Shown here piece after piece: positions 8,911 through 19,071 of a stretch of 64,000 nt of DNA. The notes under the pieces were generated by a model. It saw only the letters and a program-made list of their open reading frames with translations, had not been told where the DNA came from and made no database searches. Each line of letters opens with the position of its first letter. Within the stretch, counting starts at the first letter, position 1. The stretch is from assembly GCA_964468045.1 (NCBI GenBank), contig CAYXTO010000015.1, forward strand, positions 1 to 64,000, read 5' to 3'. The translations under genes were made by a program, and so were the position numbers. Source of the stretch: JAWKXU01 sp964468045 (GTDB lineage: Bacteria > Pseudomonadota > Alphaproteobacteria > Sphingomonadales > Sphingomonadaceae).

Positions 8911-9902
8911 TCGCCCAGCAGCTGCGCGGCCAGCGGTGCATGGTAGGTCAGCACCCCGGAACAGCCGGCGCGCTTGAACGCCATCAGCGTTTCCATCACC
9001 AGCGCCTCGCGTTCGCCCGCGCCGGCTGCGGCCGCGGCCTCTATCATCGCGTATTCGCCACTCACCTGATAGGCGAACACAGGCACTTCGAAGCGTTCCT
9101 TCACTCGCCGCACGATATCGAGATAGGGCAGGCCAGGCTTCACCATCACGCTGTCCGCCCCCTCGGCCAGGTCGAGCGCCACTTCGCGCAAGGCCTCCTC
9201 GCCATTCGCGGGATCCATCTGGTAGCCTTTCTTGTCGCCCTTCAGCAATCCGCGCGATCCCACGGCATCCCGGAACGGGCCATAGAAGGCGGAGGCATAT
9301 TTGGCGGCATAGCTCATGATCTGGACATTATGGTGCCCGCTCGTTTCGAGCGCCTGCCGGATCGCCGCTATCCGCCCGTCCATCATGTCGGAGGGCGCGA
9401 CGATATCGGCGCCGGCCCCCGCCTGGTTGAGCGCCTGGCCTACCAGCACCTCCACCGTGGCGTCGTTCAGAACATAGCCTTCGCCATCCACCAGCCCGTC
9501 CTGGCCGTGGGAGGTGTAGGGATCGAGCGCGACATCGGTCAGGATCCCGATATCACTGCCGCAAGCATCGCGGATCGCGCGGATCGCGCGGCACATCAGA
9601 TTGTCGGGCGAAAGCGCTTCCTTCCCGTCATCGCTGCGCCGGTCGGCCGGCGTATTGGGAAACAGCGCAAGGCACGGAATGCCGAGCCCGACCGCTTCCT
9701 TCGCCCGCTGCCCGATCAGGTCCAGCGACCAGCGGGAGACGCCGGGCAGGGAACCGATCGGTTCCTCCACTCCCGTGCCCCCGGTCACGAAGACCGGCCA
9801 GATCAGATCGGCCGGGGTCAGAACGTGCTCGCGATGGAGGGCGCGGCTCCAGGCCGTAGCCCGGGTCCGCCGCAAGCGAAGGGAGGGAAAGGAAGGCGTC
9901 AT
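8907..9902 (-). CDS. hemB: Delta-aminolevulinic acid dehydratase (porphobilinogen synthase)
   Basis: 331-residue enzyme condensing two 5-aminolevulinate molecules to porphobilinogen, the second common step of heme synthesis, in the cytosol. The two active-site lysines are K201 (YAAKYASAFYGPFRDA) and K255 (SVMVKPGLPYLD). Other family blocks are IVAPSDMMDGRIAAIR, YQMDPANGEEAL and YQVSGEYAM. The metal-site region reads DVALDPYTSHGQDG, without the cysteine-rich zinc cluster of animal and yeast enzymes, so magnesium dependence is inferred. First gene of the minus-strand operon ending in DUF167; hemE and hemJ are encoded about 22 kb away. Confidence 0.96.
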   Translation of the reverse strand: MTPSFPSLRLRRTRATAWSRALHREHVLTPADLIWPVFVTGGTGVEEPIGSLPGVSRWSLDLIGQRAKEAVGLGIPCLALFPNTPADRRSDDGKEALSPDNLMCRAIRAIRDACGSDIGILTDVALDPYTSHGQDGLVDGEGYVLNDATVEVLVGQALNQAGAGADIVAPSDMMDGRIAAIRQALETSGHHNVQIMSYAAKYASAFYGPFRDAVGSRGLLKGDKKGYQMDPANGEEALREVALDLAEGADSVMVKPGLPYLDIVRRVKERFEVPVFAYQVSGEYAMIEAAAAAGAGEREALVMETLMAFKRAGCSGVLTYHAPLAAQLLGE

Positions 9903-9965
9903 GCGCGGCTAAGTGCCGTAAAATGGCGTCCCCTGCAATCGCCGCGGCCGCGCGCGACGACAGGA

Positions 9966-11663
9966 TCAAGGCCTGGGCTGCGCCAACCGGTCGATTTCAC
10001 GGGTCGGTTCGCTGGGCTCGGCCACCTTTGGGGCAAGGCTGGCGAGCGCTGCGCCCGGACCCACCTGCTTCAGCGCCGCCAGCCGGGCGCGAAAGGCCTG
10101 CAGCTCGGCACCCTCGAGCTGCGCCCGAATGGTGAAGTTCACGCTGGCCGGGTTCACGGTGCGGCCATTGCGATACATTTCGTAGTGGAGGTGCGGCCCG
10201 GTGGAAAGGCCGGTGGAGCCGACATAGCCGATCACCTGCCCGCGCCGGACCCTGCTCCCCTGAGAGACGGCCATGCGGCTGAGATGCGCATAGCCGGTGC
10301 CAAGCCCGCCGCCATGCCCCAGCCGCACGAAGTTTCCGTGCCCGCCATGCCGCCCGGCGAACTGCACCACGCCATCCGCCACCGCATGGACCGGCGTGCC
10401 ATAGCCCGCCCTGAAATCCATGCCGGCGTGCATGCGGGTATACCCCAATATGGGATGGCGCCGCATTCCATAGTTCGAGCTTACCGAACCGTTGACCGGG
10501 CGCACCAGGCCGGTCCGCGTTTCCCCGACGCCGGATGCTTCGAAGAAACGGCCGTCGTCGCCCCAGCGCAGGAGCTGCGCGGTAGGCTTTCCGTTGCGTT
10601 CCAGCCCCGCGTACAGTAGGTCGCCCGCCTCCGCCTCGCCCGTCTCGGCCCGCTTGTAGGCGAGGATGATGTCGAAGGTATCCGTGGGACGCATGCCGCT
10701 GTCGATATCGAGCTGGTCGGTCAGCGCGCGCAGATATTGCTGGACGGCCTTGGCCGGAACGCCCGCCGCCCGCGCCGACCGGTACAAGCTCGACCCAACC
10801 ACCCCGCGCACCCGCAGAGGCGTGCCATCCACCCTGATCGGCCGACGCTCCAGCACCAGCTGCCCGGCGCGACGTTCCAGCGCAAGATCGAGATCGAAGC
10901 GGGCGCGGAACGAAAGGGAATCGAGCGGGCGCGGCTGATCCGCATCGATACGGCGTCCCAGCACGATATCCACCTTGGTGCCAGCGCGGATATCCTGCAG
11001 CGGCACGGCATTGGCCACCATCTCCGTCACCCGCGTGGCCTCGGCGCCCCCCACGCCCGCGCGCTGCAGCATCCGGCCGAAACTGTCGCCCTGAACCAGC
11101 GTCGCCGCCAGTTCTATCTGGGGGCGTTCGGGCGCCGATTGCAGCGGAACGACCGATTTCGTCCACCCCATGTGGCGGCCGCTGTCGCTCCCCAGCGCAA
11201 GCGGCAGGATCATCTGGCTGCGGAATTCATCGCGGGCGCCGGCATCGATCTGCATGGCGGGGGCCGCTTCCAGCGGAGCGAAATCCGGCCAGAAGGCCAA
11301 TGCGGCCGCGCCCAGCCCGAGCATGGTACCAAAGCCCCGGAACCAGCGCGCGCTGCCGATGTTCTCGGCCAGGTCAGGCGCCCAATCCAGTGCGGCAATG
11401 CGTTGATAGATCCGCTGCTTGGCAGCGATCAGCCGATCCTGCAAACCATGCTTGCGGACGAGCTTGAAGCTTTGCGGTTCACGAACGATCTGCGCGATGC
11501 TCAATTGCGCGGTCGCAGCGCGCGGCCCGCCGACATCCCCGGATCCATGCCCGGACAGTGAAATATCGCGCGGCTTGAACAACGCGCCCTCCAATTCCGG
11601 CTCCGCCCAGATCCCATGAGCGGGCCACGATCCTGGCAGCCTATTGGTGGAAACCCGTGCCAT
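9966..11663 (-). CDS. M23 family peptidoglycan endopeptidase
   Basis: 565-residue envelope protein with an N-terminal cytosolic stretch of about 100 residues, one membrane anchor (GTMLGLGAAALAFW), a central region resembling the LysM/OapA-like and M23 N-terminal modules of Gram-negative DD-endopeptidases, and a C-terminal lysostaphin-type peptidase domain. Zinc-site motifs are HxxxD (HAGMDF) and HxH (GPHLHYE), preceded by GMRRHPILGYTRMH. It should cleave peptide cross-links of peptidoglycan in the periplasm during growth or division. It is transcribed alone; the start ATG lies 58 bases from the divergent helicase gene. Confidence 0.88.
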   Translation of the reverse strand: MARVSTNRLPGSWPAHGIWAEPELEGALFKPRDISLSGHGSGDVGGPRAATAQLSIAQIVREPQSFKLVRKHGLQDRLIAAKQRIYQRIAALDWAPDLAENIGSARWFRGFGTMLGLGAAALAFWPDFAPLEAAPAMQIDAGARDEFRSQMILPLALGSDSGRHMGWTKSVVPLQSAPERPQIELAATLVQGDSFGRMLQRAGVGGAEATRVTEMVANAVPLQDIRAGTKVDIVLGRRIDADQPRPLDSLSFRARFDLDLALERRAGQLVLERRPIRVDGTPLRVRGVVGSSLYRSARAAGVPAKAVQQYLRALTDQLDIDSGMRPTDTFDIILAYKRAETGEAEAGDLLYAGLERNGKPTAQLLRWGDDGRFFEASGVGETRTGLVRPVNGSVSSNYGMRRHPILGYTRMHAGMDFRAGYGTPVHAVADGVVQFAGRHGGHGNFVRLGHGGGLGTGYAHLSRMAVSQGSRVRRGQVIGYVGSTGLSTGPHLHYEMYRNGRTVNPASVNFTIRAQLEGAELQAFRARLAALKQVGPGAALASLAPKVAEPSEPTREIDRLAQPRP

Positions 11664-11721
11664 TCCAAAGTTAATCTTTCGCTAATTTCGACCAATTGGG
11701 CCGCTGTTGCGTCCAATTGCG

Positions 11722-14322
11722 ATGGAAGAATCCTCAAGGAATGGGGATAGCACCCAGGCGAAGCTTGCGAGACAGGGTGGCGCTTGCCACATTCCACCTG
11801 TGAGTGGTCTTTCTCCTTCGCGACCCGGCGATGGCCAATTGAAGGCCGTGCTTGGGCCGACCAATACCGGCAAGACGCATCTTGCGATCGAACGGCTGTG
11901 CGCGCATTCAAGCGGAGCGATCGGCTTTCCGCTGCGGCTGCTGGCCCGGGAAGTGTATGACCGGGTGCGCGCCATCAAGGGCGATCATCAGGTTGCCCTG
12001 ATCACCGGCGAGGAGCGAATCGAGCCGCCGCAAGCCCGGTGGCTGCTCTGCACCGCCGAAGCCATGCCGCGCGACGGCGGCGGACATGCGTTCGTGGCGC
12101 TGGACGAGGCGCAGCTCGCCGCCGATCCCGAACGCGGCCATATCTTCACCGATCGGCTGCTGAACGCACGCGGCCGCGAGGAAACCATGCTCCTGGGCTC
12201 CGCCACGCTGGAACCGATGGTCAAGGCCCTGGTCCCGGAAGCGGAGATCATTTCCCGCCCGCGCTTTTCCTCGCTCACCCATGCCGGGCCCTGCAAGCTT
12301 TCGCGGCTGCCGCCGCGCAGCGCCATCGTCGCCTTCTCGGCGGAGCAGGTCTATGCGGTGGCGGAGATGCTCCGCCGCTTCAGGGGCGGCGCGGCGGTGG
12401 TGATGGGCGCGCTCAGCCCGGAAACGCGCAACCGGCAGGTCGCGTTGTTCCAGTCCGGTGAGGTGGACTATATCGTCGCCACCGACGCCATCGGCATGGG
12501 ATTGAACCTCGACGTGGGGCATGTCGCCTTTGCCGGGCTCAGCAAGTTCGACGGGACCAGAAAGCGGCGGCTGACCCCCGCCGAGATGGCCCAGATCGCA
12601 GGCCGGGCCGGCCGTCACCAGAAGGACGGCACCTTCGGCACGCTAGCCGGGAGCGATGGCCCGCTGCTGGAATTCACCGAGGACGAGATCCACGCGATCG
12701 AGGAGCATCGCTTCGCGCCGCTCACCAGGCTGTTCTGGCGCGAGGCGGAACCGCGGTTCGACCGGCTGGACATGCTGATCGACGATCTGGAATCTCGCCC
12801 CGAGCATGGCGCGCTGGCCCCCGCCCCTGAGGCGATCGATCTGGCCGTACTAAAGCGCCTCGCCGAAGATCCCGCTATCGCGGACAGCCTGCGCAGCCCT
12901 TCCCTCCTCGCGCGCTTCTGGGAAGCCTGCTGCCTGCCGGATTTCCGGCAGCAGGGCGCAGAAACCCACGCCCGCTTCGTCGCCCGGCTCTGGGAGGACA
13001 TGCGCAACGGCTATCTGGGCGCCGATTTCGCCGCGGCGCGGATCGCCGAACTCGACAATGCCCAAGGCGATATCGATACGTTGCAAGGGCGGCTCGCGGC
13101 GATCCGGAGCTGGAGCTATATTGCGCAGCGGCCGGACTGGCTGCAGGCGAAGGAGGAACTGGCCGCCCGCGCCAAGGGTGCGGAGACCCGCCTGTCCGAC
13201 GCGCTCCACGCCCGCCTTACGGAACGCTTCGTCAACCGGCGGACCGCGATATTGATGAAGGCGGTGGGCAAGGACCCCCGCCTGCTGAAGGTGGAATTGG
13301 CGCAAGGCGACAAGGTGCTCGTCGAAGGGGAAGCGATCGGTCATCTCGAAGGCTTCCGCTTCGTCGTCGACGCCACCGCCAATCATGCGGACCGCAAGCT
13401 GCTGCTGGCTGCCGCCGAGAAGCACCTGCCCGAGCTGCTGGCGCGAAAGGCGGATCTGCTGGTCGCGCGCGATCTCGGCGCCTTGGAGCTTTCAGGCGGC
13501 ACCATCGTGCGGGACGGCAAGGCGATCGCCACGGTGACCCCCGGAAGAAACGGAGGCCAGGCCGCCCTTGCCCTGTCCCGCGAACTCGCCGCCCTGCCGC
13601 AGGGCCGGCGCAGGGAGCTGGTCGAAGCGCTGGAATTGTGGCTGGAAGCGCAGCTGAAGCCGCTGATGCCCTTGCGCGAGCTGGAAAGGGCCGCCCGGGA
13701 CCGGGCCAGCGGAAGCGAGGTCCGCGCCCTGCTGCTGGCAGTGATCGCCGGTCATGGGATAGTGCCCCGCGATGCGGCTGGTCTCGAGCACATCCCGCCG
13801 GAAGGGCGCAAGCTGCTGCGGCGGCTTGGCGTCACGATCGGCGCGCTGGATATCTTCGTCCCCGCCCTGCTCAAGCCCGCGCCCCGTCGCCTGCTGGCCG
13901 AGCTCGAGCTGGACAGGCGGCCGCTGGCCGGCAACATGGCGCCCGTCCTGGCGACCCCGCACCCGCTTCCTGCCGGCTATCGCCGGGCGGGAAAGCAAGC
14001 GATCCGGGTCGATCTGGCCGAGCGCATCCTGCGCGCCGCGCATGAGCGCCGCGCCAATGCACGCGGCGGCCGCTTCACCCCGGATCGTGCGATGGCGACT
14101 TCCATGGGGCTGACGCAGCCGGGTTTCGACGCGCTGATGCGCGATGCCGGATTCAGGCTGGAACGGCGGGCGCAAGCCTTACCCGAAGGAGCGCATGGGC
14201 CCGCCGCGCCCGAGACCTGGAGCTGGCGCCCGCGCCGCCGAAAGCCGCAGATCGACGGCAGGAACAATCCCGCCCTCGGGCAGGGCAATGCCTTTGCCGC
14301 GCTGGCGGATCTGGTGCGGTAA
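11722..14322 (+). CDS. SUV3-like DEAD/DEAH-family helicase
   Basis: About 866-residue superfamily 2 helicase resembling mitochondrial SUV3. The P-loop is GPTNTGKTHLA, motif II is ALDEAQLAAD, motif III-like LLGSATLEP, motif V ATDAIGMGLNLDVGHVAF and motif VI QIAGRAGRHQ. A long C-terminal region of unknown fold follows the helicase core. ATP-driven unwinding of RNA or RNA/DNA duplexes is inferred from the family. The start is uncertain: ATG 11722 is chosen, TTG 11707 and GTG 11800 are possible and none has a clear Shine-Dalgarno. It is followed 13 bases later by an S4 RNA-binding protein, an arrangement that supports an RNA-related job. Confidence 0.85.
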   Translation: MEESSRNGDSTQAKLARQGGACHIPPVSGLSPSRPGDGQLKAVLGPTNTGKTHLAIERLCAHSSGAIGFPLRLLAREVYDRVRAIKGDHQVALITGEERIEPPQARWLLCTAEAMPRDGGGHAFVALDEAQLAADPERGHIFTDRLLNARGREETMLLGSATLEPMVKALVPEAEIISRPRFSSLTHAGPCKLSRLPPRSAIVAFSAEQVYAVAEMLRRFRGGAAVVMGALSPETRNRQVALFQSGEVDYIVATDAIGMGLNLDVGHVAFAGLSKFDGTRKRRLTPAEMAQIAGRAGRHQKDGTFGTLAGSDGPLLEFTEDEIHAIEEHRFAPLTRLFWREAEPRFDRLDMLIDDLESRPEHGALAPAPEAIDLAVLKRLAEDPAIADSLRSPSLLARFWEACCLPDFRQQGAETHARFVARLWEDMRNGYLGADFAAARIAELDNAQGDIDTLQGRLAAIRSWSYIAQRPDWLQAKEELAARAKGAETRLSDALHARLTERFVNRRTAILMKAVGKDPRLLKVELAQGDKVLVEGEAIGHLEGFRFVVDATANHADRKLLLAAAEKHLPELLARKADLLVARDLGALELSGGTIVRDGKAIATVTPGRNGGQAALALSRELAALPQGRRRELVEALELWLEAQLKPLMPLRELERAARDRASGSEVRALLLAVIAGHGIVPRDAAGLEHIPPEGRKLLRRLGVTIGALDIFVPALLKPAPRRLLAELELDRRPLAGNMAPVLATPHPLPAGYRRAGKQAIRVDLAERILRAAHERRANARGGRFTPDRAMATSMGLTQPGFDALMRDAGFRLERRAQALPEGAHGPAAPETWSWRPRRRKPQIDGRNNPALGQGNAFAALADLVR

Positions 14323-14335
14323 GGCGCCCGGCCCC

Positions 14336-14647
14336 ATGCGAATCGACCGGCTGCTCTGGTTCCTGCGATTTGTGAAGACCCGGAGCCTTGCGCAAAAATG
14401 GGTCGGGGAAGGGCATATCAGGCGCAACGGCAAGCGGATCGACCGCGCCGGCCAGCCGATCGCGGTGGGCGACGTGCTCACCCTGCCGCTGCGCAGCGGC
14501 GTGATCGTGATCCAGTTGGCGGCAATGCCAGTGCGGCGCGGACCGCCGCAGGAAGCGCGCGATTGCTATCGCGTGCTTGACGGGGGACGAGACTTCGCCA
14601 TAGCACCGGCTCGAATATCATCGCCTGAAAGGGAAGACTGGCCATGA
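14336..14647 (+). CDS. S4 domain RNA-binding protein (Hsp15-like)
   Basis: 103-residue protein with an N-terminal S4 domain (MRIDRLLWFLRFVKTRSLAQ, then GHIRRNGKRIDRAGQPIAVGD) of the Hsp15/RqcH-associated type, expected to bind structured RNA or stalled 50S ribosomal subunits. The start codon follows the helicase stop by 13 bases and the TGA overlaps the ferredoxin ATG (ATGA), so helicase, S4 protein and ferredoxin look like one operon. Exact substrate is unknown. Confidence 0.85.
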   Translation: MRIDRLLWFLRFVKTRSLAQKWVGEGHIRRNGKRIDRAGQPIAVGDVLTLPLRSGVIVIQLAAMPVRRGPPQEARDCYRVLDGGRDFAIAPARISSPEREDWP

Positions 14648-14982
14648 CCTACGTAGTCACCGACGCATGCATCCGCTGCAAGTACATGGATTGCGTCGAA
14701 GTCTGTCCTGTCGATTGCTTCTACGAAGGCGAAAACATGCTGGTGATCAATCCCAGCGAATGCATCGACTGCGGTGTTTGCGAACCGGAATGTCCGGCGG
14801 AAGCGATCCTGCCCGACACGGAAAGCGGACTGGAGCAGTGGCTCGAGCTCAATGCGAAGTATTCGGCCGAATGGCCCAATCTGACGAGCAAGAAGGATTG
14901 CCCCGCGGACGCTGACGATCACAAGGGCGAAGAAGGCAAGTTCGAAAAGTATTTCTCGCCCGAGCCCGGCGAAGGCGATTGA
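14644..14982 (+). CDS. fdxA: 7Fe ferredoxin FdxA
   Basis: 112-residue ferredoxin of the Azotobacter FdI type. Cysteines C9, C17 and C50 are placed for a 3Fe-4S cluster and C21, C40, C43 and C46 for a 4Fe-4S cluster (CIRCKYMDCVEVCPVDC and CIDCGVCEPECP). The long C-terminal tail (EQWLELNAKYSAEWPNLTSKK onward) is typical of alphaproteobacterial FdxA. It is a low-potential electron carrier; the redox partner is not indicated by context. Overlaps the S4 protein gene by four bases. Confidence 0.95.
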   Translation: MTYVVTDACIRCKYMDCVEVCPVDCFYEGENMLVINPSECIDCGVCEPECPAEAILPDTESGLEQWLELNAKYSAEWPNLTSKKDCPADADDHKGEEGKFEKYFSPEPGEGD

Positions 14983-15283
14983 CGGCATTCGGCTTCCCCG
15001 GCCCAGGCCAGGGAAAACCGTTGTCACAGATACGCAACCTGTCGCTCCTACCGCTCTGCTGCAGATTTGCGGCATGAATCATGGCGCTGGCTTTTTCCCC
15101 GGAAATCGGCTATGAAGCCGCCAAGTGCCGGGGGCGTTCGGTTCCCGGGCAGAATTGGCATCTGGCAAGGCAAGGGTTTCCGCCAAATCGCTGATGCATG
15201 ACAGGGGCGCGTCGATAGCTGGCACGGCCCCCCGCATCGCGATCTCCTCCCGGCGGGGAACCTGCCCTAGGAAAGGACCATAC
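14983..15283. other. Gap between fdxA and carD
   Basis: About 300 bases without a convincing gene or RNA. It must contain the carD promoter and leader; AGGAAAGGA at 15270-15278 is the carD ribosome binding site. I see no strong terminator after fdxA. Confidence 0.6.
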
Positions 15284-15817
15284 ATGGCAGCCAAGGCTCC
15301 CGCTTTCGATGTCGGAGATTATGTCGTTTATCCCAAGCACGGTGTGGGTCGTGTGATCGAACTGCTGCAGCAGGAGATCGCTGGCATGCAGCTCGAACTC
15401 TATGTCCTGCGCTTCGAGAAAGAACGGATGACCTTGCGGGTACCCGTGAACAAGGTCGAAGCGATCGGCATGCGCAAGCTTTCGTCCGACAAGACCCTGC
15501 GCGAAGCGCTCGATACGCTGAAAGGCAAGCCCAAGGTCAAGCGCACCATGTGGTCGCGCCGCGCCCAGGAATACGAAGCGAAGATCAATTCGGGCGATCT
15601 GGTTTCGATCGCGGAAGTGACCCGCGACCTGTTCCGCGCCGACGACCAGCCGGAACAGAGCTATTCCGAGCGTCAGATCTTCGAAGCCGCTTCATCGCGC
15701 CTCGCGCGCGAACTTGCCGCGATGGAAAAGACCGACGAGCCGGCCGCGCTCAAGAAGATCCTCGCGATCCTGAACGAGCATGCTCCGAAATATTACGAGA
15801 ATGCCGAGACCGCCTGA
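15284..15817 (+). CDS. carD: CarD family transcriptional regulator
   Basis: 177-residue CarD-type RNA polymerase-binding protein. Its N-terminal Tudor-like RNAP-interaction domain is FDVGDYVVYPKHGVGRVIELLQ with VLRFEKERMTLRVPVNKVEAIGMRK, followed by a helical DNA-binding domain (MWSRRAQEYEAKINSGDL). CarD proteins stabilise open complexes at rRNA and other promoters and are widespread in Alphaproteobacteria. The ATG at 15284 has AGGAAAGGA just upstream; the longer open frame to 15125 lacks family sequence. Single gene with its own intrinsic terminator. Confidence 0.93.
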   Translation: MAAKAPAFDVGDYVVYPKHGVGRVIELLQQEIAGMQLELYVLRFEKERMTLRVPVNKVEAIGMRKLSSDKTLREALDTLKGKPKVKRTMWSRRAQEYEAKINSGDLVSIAEVTRDLFRADDQPEQSYSERQIFEAASSRLARELAAMEKTDEPAALKKILAILNEHAPKYYENAETA

Positions 15818-15842
15818 GCCTCGCGCATCTCTTGCAATGAGA

Positions 15843-15870
15843 AAGGGTCGCCTGCGGGGCGGCCCTTTTT
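15843..15870 (+). terminator. Intrinsic terminator of carD
   Basis: Stem AAGGGTCGCC (15843-15852) and GGCGGCCCTT (15858-15867) with one G-T pair, five-base loop TGCGG, followed by a T run. It starts 25 bases after the carD stop codon. Confidence 0.9.
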
Positions 15871-15936
15871 CGTTTCGGCCTGCCGGTTCCGCTTCGAAAG
15901 GTTCAGTGACAAGGCAGGAAGAATGCGCCATCCTGC

Positions 15937-16260
15937 ATGCCTATGCGCTTTCTTTCCGGCATTTCCCTCGCGATCGGCGCTTTCCTGATGCTCACAGGCT
16001 GCATAGCCCGCACCGCGGTTGACGTCGTGACGCTGCCGGTAAGGGCCGTGGGCGGCGCGGTGGATGCAACCACGACCAGCCAGTCCGAAGCCGACGAGAA
16101 ACGCGGCCGCGCCCTGCGCAAGCAGGAGGAGCGGCTGGGCAAGCTGGAGCGCCAGCATCGCAAGGCGGAACAAGCCTGCCATGCGGGCGAGGATGCGGCG
16201 TGCCACGAGATGGCCCAGCTGGAAGACGAAATGGATGCGCTTCGCCGGAGCGGTTACTAA
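15937..16260 (+). CDS. Small predicted lipoprotein
   Basis: 107-residue protein with a signal peptide whose lipobox reads LTGC (cysteine near residue 22). After a short hydrophobic stretch (VDVVTLPVRAVGGAVDAT) the rest is charged and predicted helical or coiled-coil (KRGRALRKQEERLGKLERQHRK) and contains two additional cysteines (QACHAG, AACHEM). No family recognised; an envelope-anchored structural role is a guess. Start could be the ATG at 15937 or 15943. Confidence 0.7.
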   Translation: MPMRFLSGISLAIGAFLMLTGCIARTAVDVVTLPVRAVGGAVDATTTSQSEADEKRGRALRKQEERLGKLERQHRKAEQACHAGEDAACHEMAQLEDEMDALRRSGY

Positions 16261-16261
16261 G

Positions 16262-16302
16262 GATTTCCGAGTGAGCAAGCGTTCCCTTGCTTCGAAATCA
16301 CT
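16262..16302 (-). repeat. Dispersed imperfect palindrome, copy 2
   Basis: Same outer arms as copy 1 (GATTTCCGAG and CTTCGAAATC) with a diverged core GCAAGCGTTCCCTTGC. It begins one base after the lipoprotein stop codon and ends five bases before the end of the convergent sua5-like gene. Confidence 0.75.
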
Positions 16303-16307
16303 CCACG

Positions 16308-17249
<942 letters not shown>

Positions 17250-17306
17250 GACGCCCCGCTATAGGTGAGCGTGACCAAAGCCAAGCAAAAGCGCCAAGAG
17301 GAACCG

Positions 17307-19061
17307 ATGGCTGATTTCACCCCGCCCACCCAAGATCAATTGCTGGCCATGCAGGTCTGTGCCGGGATCGGGGAACTGGCGCAAGGCAACCGCTTTTCCG
17401 CCGCCACGCCGGATCTGGTCGAAGCAATAGCCGAAGGGATCGCCGCCTTCGCGGCGGGTGAATGGGCGCCGCTCAACCGGATCGGCGACATCGAAGGCGC
17501 ACGGCTTCACGATGGCGTCGTGACCTTGCCGGACGGGTTCGCGCAAGCCTATGCCGCTTATGTCGAACAGGGCTGGAACGGGATAGCCGCGCCGGCCGAG
17601 TTCGGCGGCCAGGGCCTGCCCTTCACCCTCGCCACCAATGTTCTCGAAAGCCTCGGCGCGGCCAATCTGGCGTTCACCCTGCTGCCGATCCTCACCACCG
17701 GCGCGATCGAGGCGCTGCAGCATCATGGCAGCGAGGAACAGAAGGCGCTGTACCTGCCCAGGCTGATTTCGGGCGAATGGTCCGGCACCATGAACCTGAC
17801 CGAGCCGCAGGCGGGCAGCGATGTCGGCGCCTTGCGCACCACCGCCGCGCCGATCGGCCCGGACGAGTTCGGCGGGAAGCATGTGGGGAAATACCGGATT
17901 TCCGGGCAGAAGATCTTCATCACCTGGGGCGAGCATGAGCTGGCGGAGAATATCGTCCATCTCGTGCTGGCCCGAACGCCCGGGGCGCCGGAGGGCACGC
18001 GCGGCATTTCCCTGTTCATCGTGCCCAAATATCTGGTGTCGGAGGACGGATCGCTCGGGGAGCGCAACGACCTGGTCTGCTCCGGTATCGAGCACAAGCT
18101 GGGCATCCACGCCTCGCCCACCTGCGTGATGAGCTATGGCGACAACGGCCAGTGCATCGGCGAGCTGGTCGGCCGCGAGAACGATGGGCTGCGCGCGATG
18201 TTCACCATGATGAACAACGCGCGGATCAATGTCGCCAGCCAGGGCGTGCAGATTGCCGAACGGGCGACCCGGCAGGGGCTGGCCTATGCACGGGAGCGCA
18301 TCCAGTCGCCCCGGGCCGGCTCCGCCGACAAGCGGCCGGTGGCAATCGTCGAGCATCCGGACGTGCGCCGGATGCTGTTGCGCATGAGGGCGCTGACCGA
18401 GGGCGCGCGCGCCCTGCTCTATTACACGGCCGGCCAGATCGACCGGGGCAACCTGGGAGACAAGGCTGGTGGGCAGCGCGCGGAATTGCTGGTGCCTCTC
18501 GCCAAGGCATGGTGCACCGATATCGGGATCGAGGTCGCCAGCCTCAACATCCAGGTTCATGGCGGCATGGGATATATCGAGGAAACCGGCGCGGCCCAGC
18601 TTTACCGCGATGCGCGCATCCCGCCGATCTACGAAGGCACCAATGGCATCCAGGCCGCGGATCTGGTCACGCGCAAGCTCGGCATGGAGCAGGGTGGCGT
18701 CCTTGTCGGGCTGATGGACGAGATCGCGCGCGAAGCCGGTGACGTCACCGCCCTTGCCGGATTGGCGCGCAGCTGTGCCCGCATCGGGCGCTGGATGGTG
18801 GAAGAAGCCAGCCTGGACGATCGGCTTGCCGGAAGCGTGCCGTTCTGCACGATGTGCGCGGTCGCGGTCGCCGGATGGCAGCTGCTGCGGCAGAGCCGCG
18901 CCGTGGTGTCGGGCGCTGCGCCGGCGCTGGCCACGCTCAAGCCCGTAACGGCCCGCTATTTCCTCGAGCATGTGGTGCCGGAAGCCGCCGGGCTGGAAGC
19001 CGCCGCCACCGCCGGCGCGGAACTGCTCTATCTCCTCTCCGCAGACCAGTTGACCGCATGA
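17307..19061 (+). CDS. Acyl-CoA dehydrogenase, long form (DmdC-like architecture)
   Basis: 584-residue FAD-dependent acyl-CoA dehydrogenase. Blocks include MNLTEPQAGSDVGALRTTA (FAD/substrate loop), GQKIFITWGEHE, and INVASQGVQIAERATRQGLAYARERIQ, with the probable catalytic glutamate in IPPIYEGTNGIQAADLV. The length (about 200 residues more than short-chain enzymes) and C-terminal extension match the long group that includes 3-methylmercaptopropionyl-CoA dehydrogenases and fatty-acid FadE-like enzymes; the substrate cannot be decided. The ATG at 17307 has AGAGGAA upstream. The next gene starts 10 bases after its stop. Confidence 0.88.
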   Translation: MADFTPPTQDQLLAMQVCAGIGELAQGNRFSAATPDLVEAIAEGIAAFAAGEWAPLNRIGDIEGARLHDGVVTLPDGFAQAYAAYVEQGWNGIAAPAEFGGQGLPFTLATNVLESLGAANLAFTLLPILTTGAIEALQHHGSEEQKALYLPRLISGEWSGTMNLTEPQAGSDVGALRTTAAPIGPDEFGGKHVGKYRISGQKIFITWGEHELAENIVHLVLARTPGAPEGTRGISLFIVPKYLVSEDGSLGERNDLVCSGIEHKLGIHASPTCVMSYGDNGQCIGELVGRENDGLRAMFTMMNNARINVASQGVQIAERATRQGLAYARERIQSPRAGSADKRPVAIVEHPDVRRMLLRMRALTEGARALLYYTAGQIDRGNLGDKAGGQRAELLVPLAKAWCTDIGIEVASLNIQVHGGMGYIEETGAAQLYRDARIPPIYEGTNGIQAADLVTRKLGMEQGGVLVGLMDEIAREAGDVTALAGLARSCARIGRWMVEEASLDDRLAGSVPFCTMCAVAVAGWQLLRQSRAVVSGAAPALATLKPVTARYFLEHVVPEAAGLEAAATAGAELLYLLSADQLTA

Positions 19062-19071
19062 GGACCTTGCG

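Noticed and set aside
14983..15283. Possible RNA gene before carD.
   Set aside because: No tRNA-like arms, no riboswitch core and no terminator-linked hairpin could be found.
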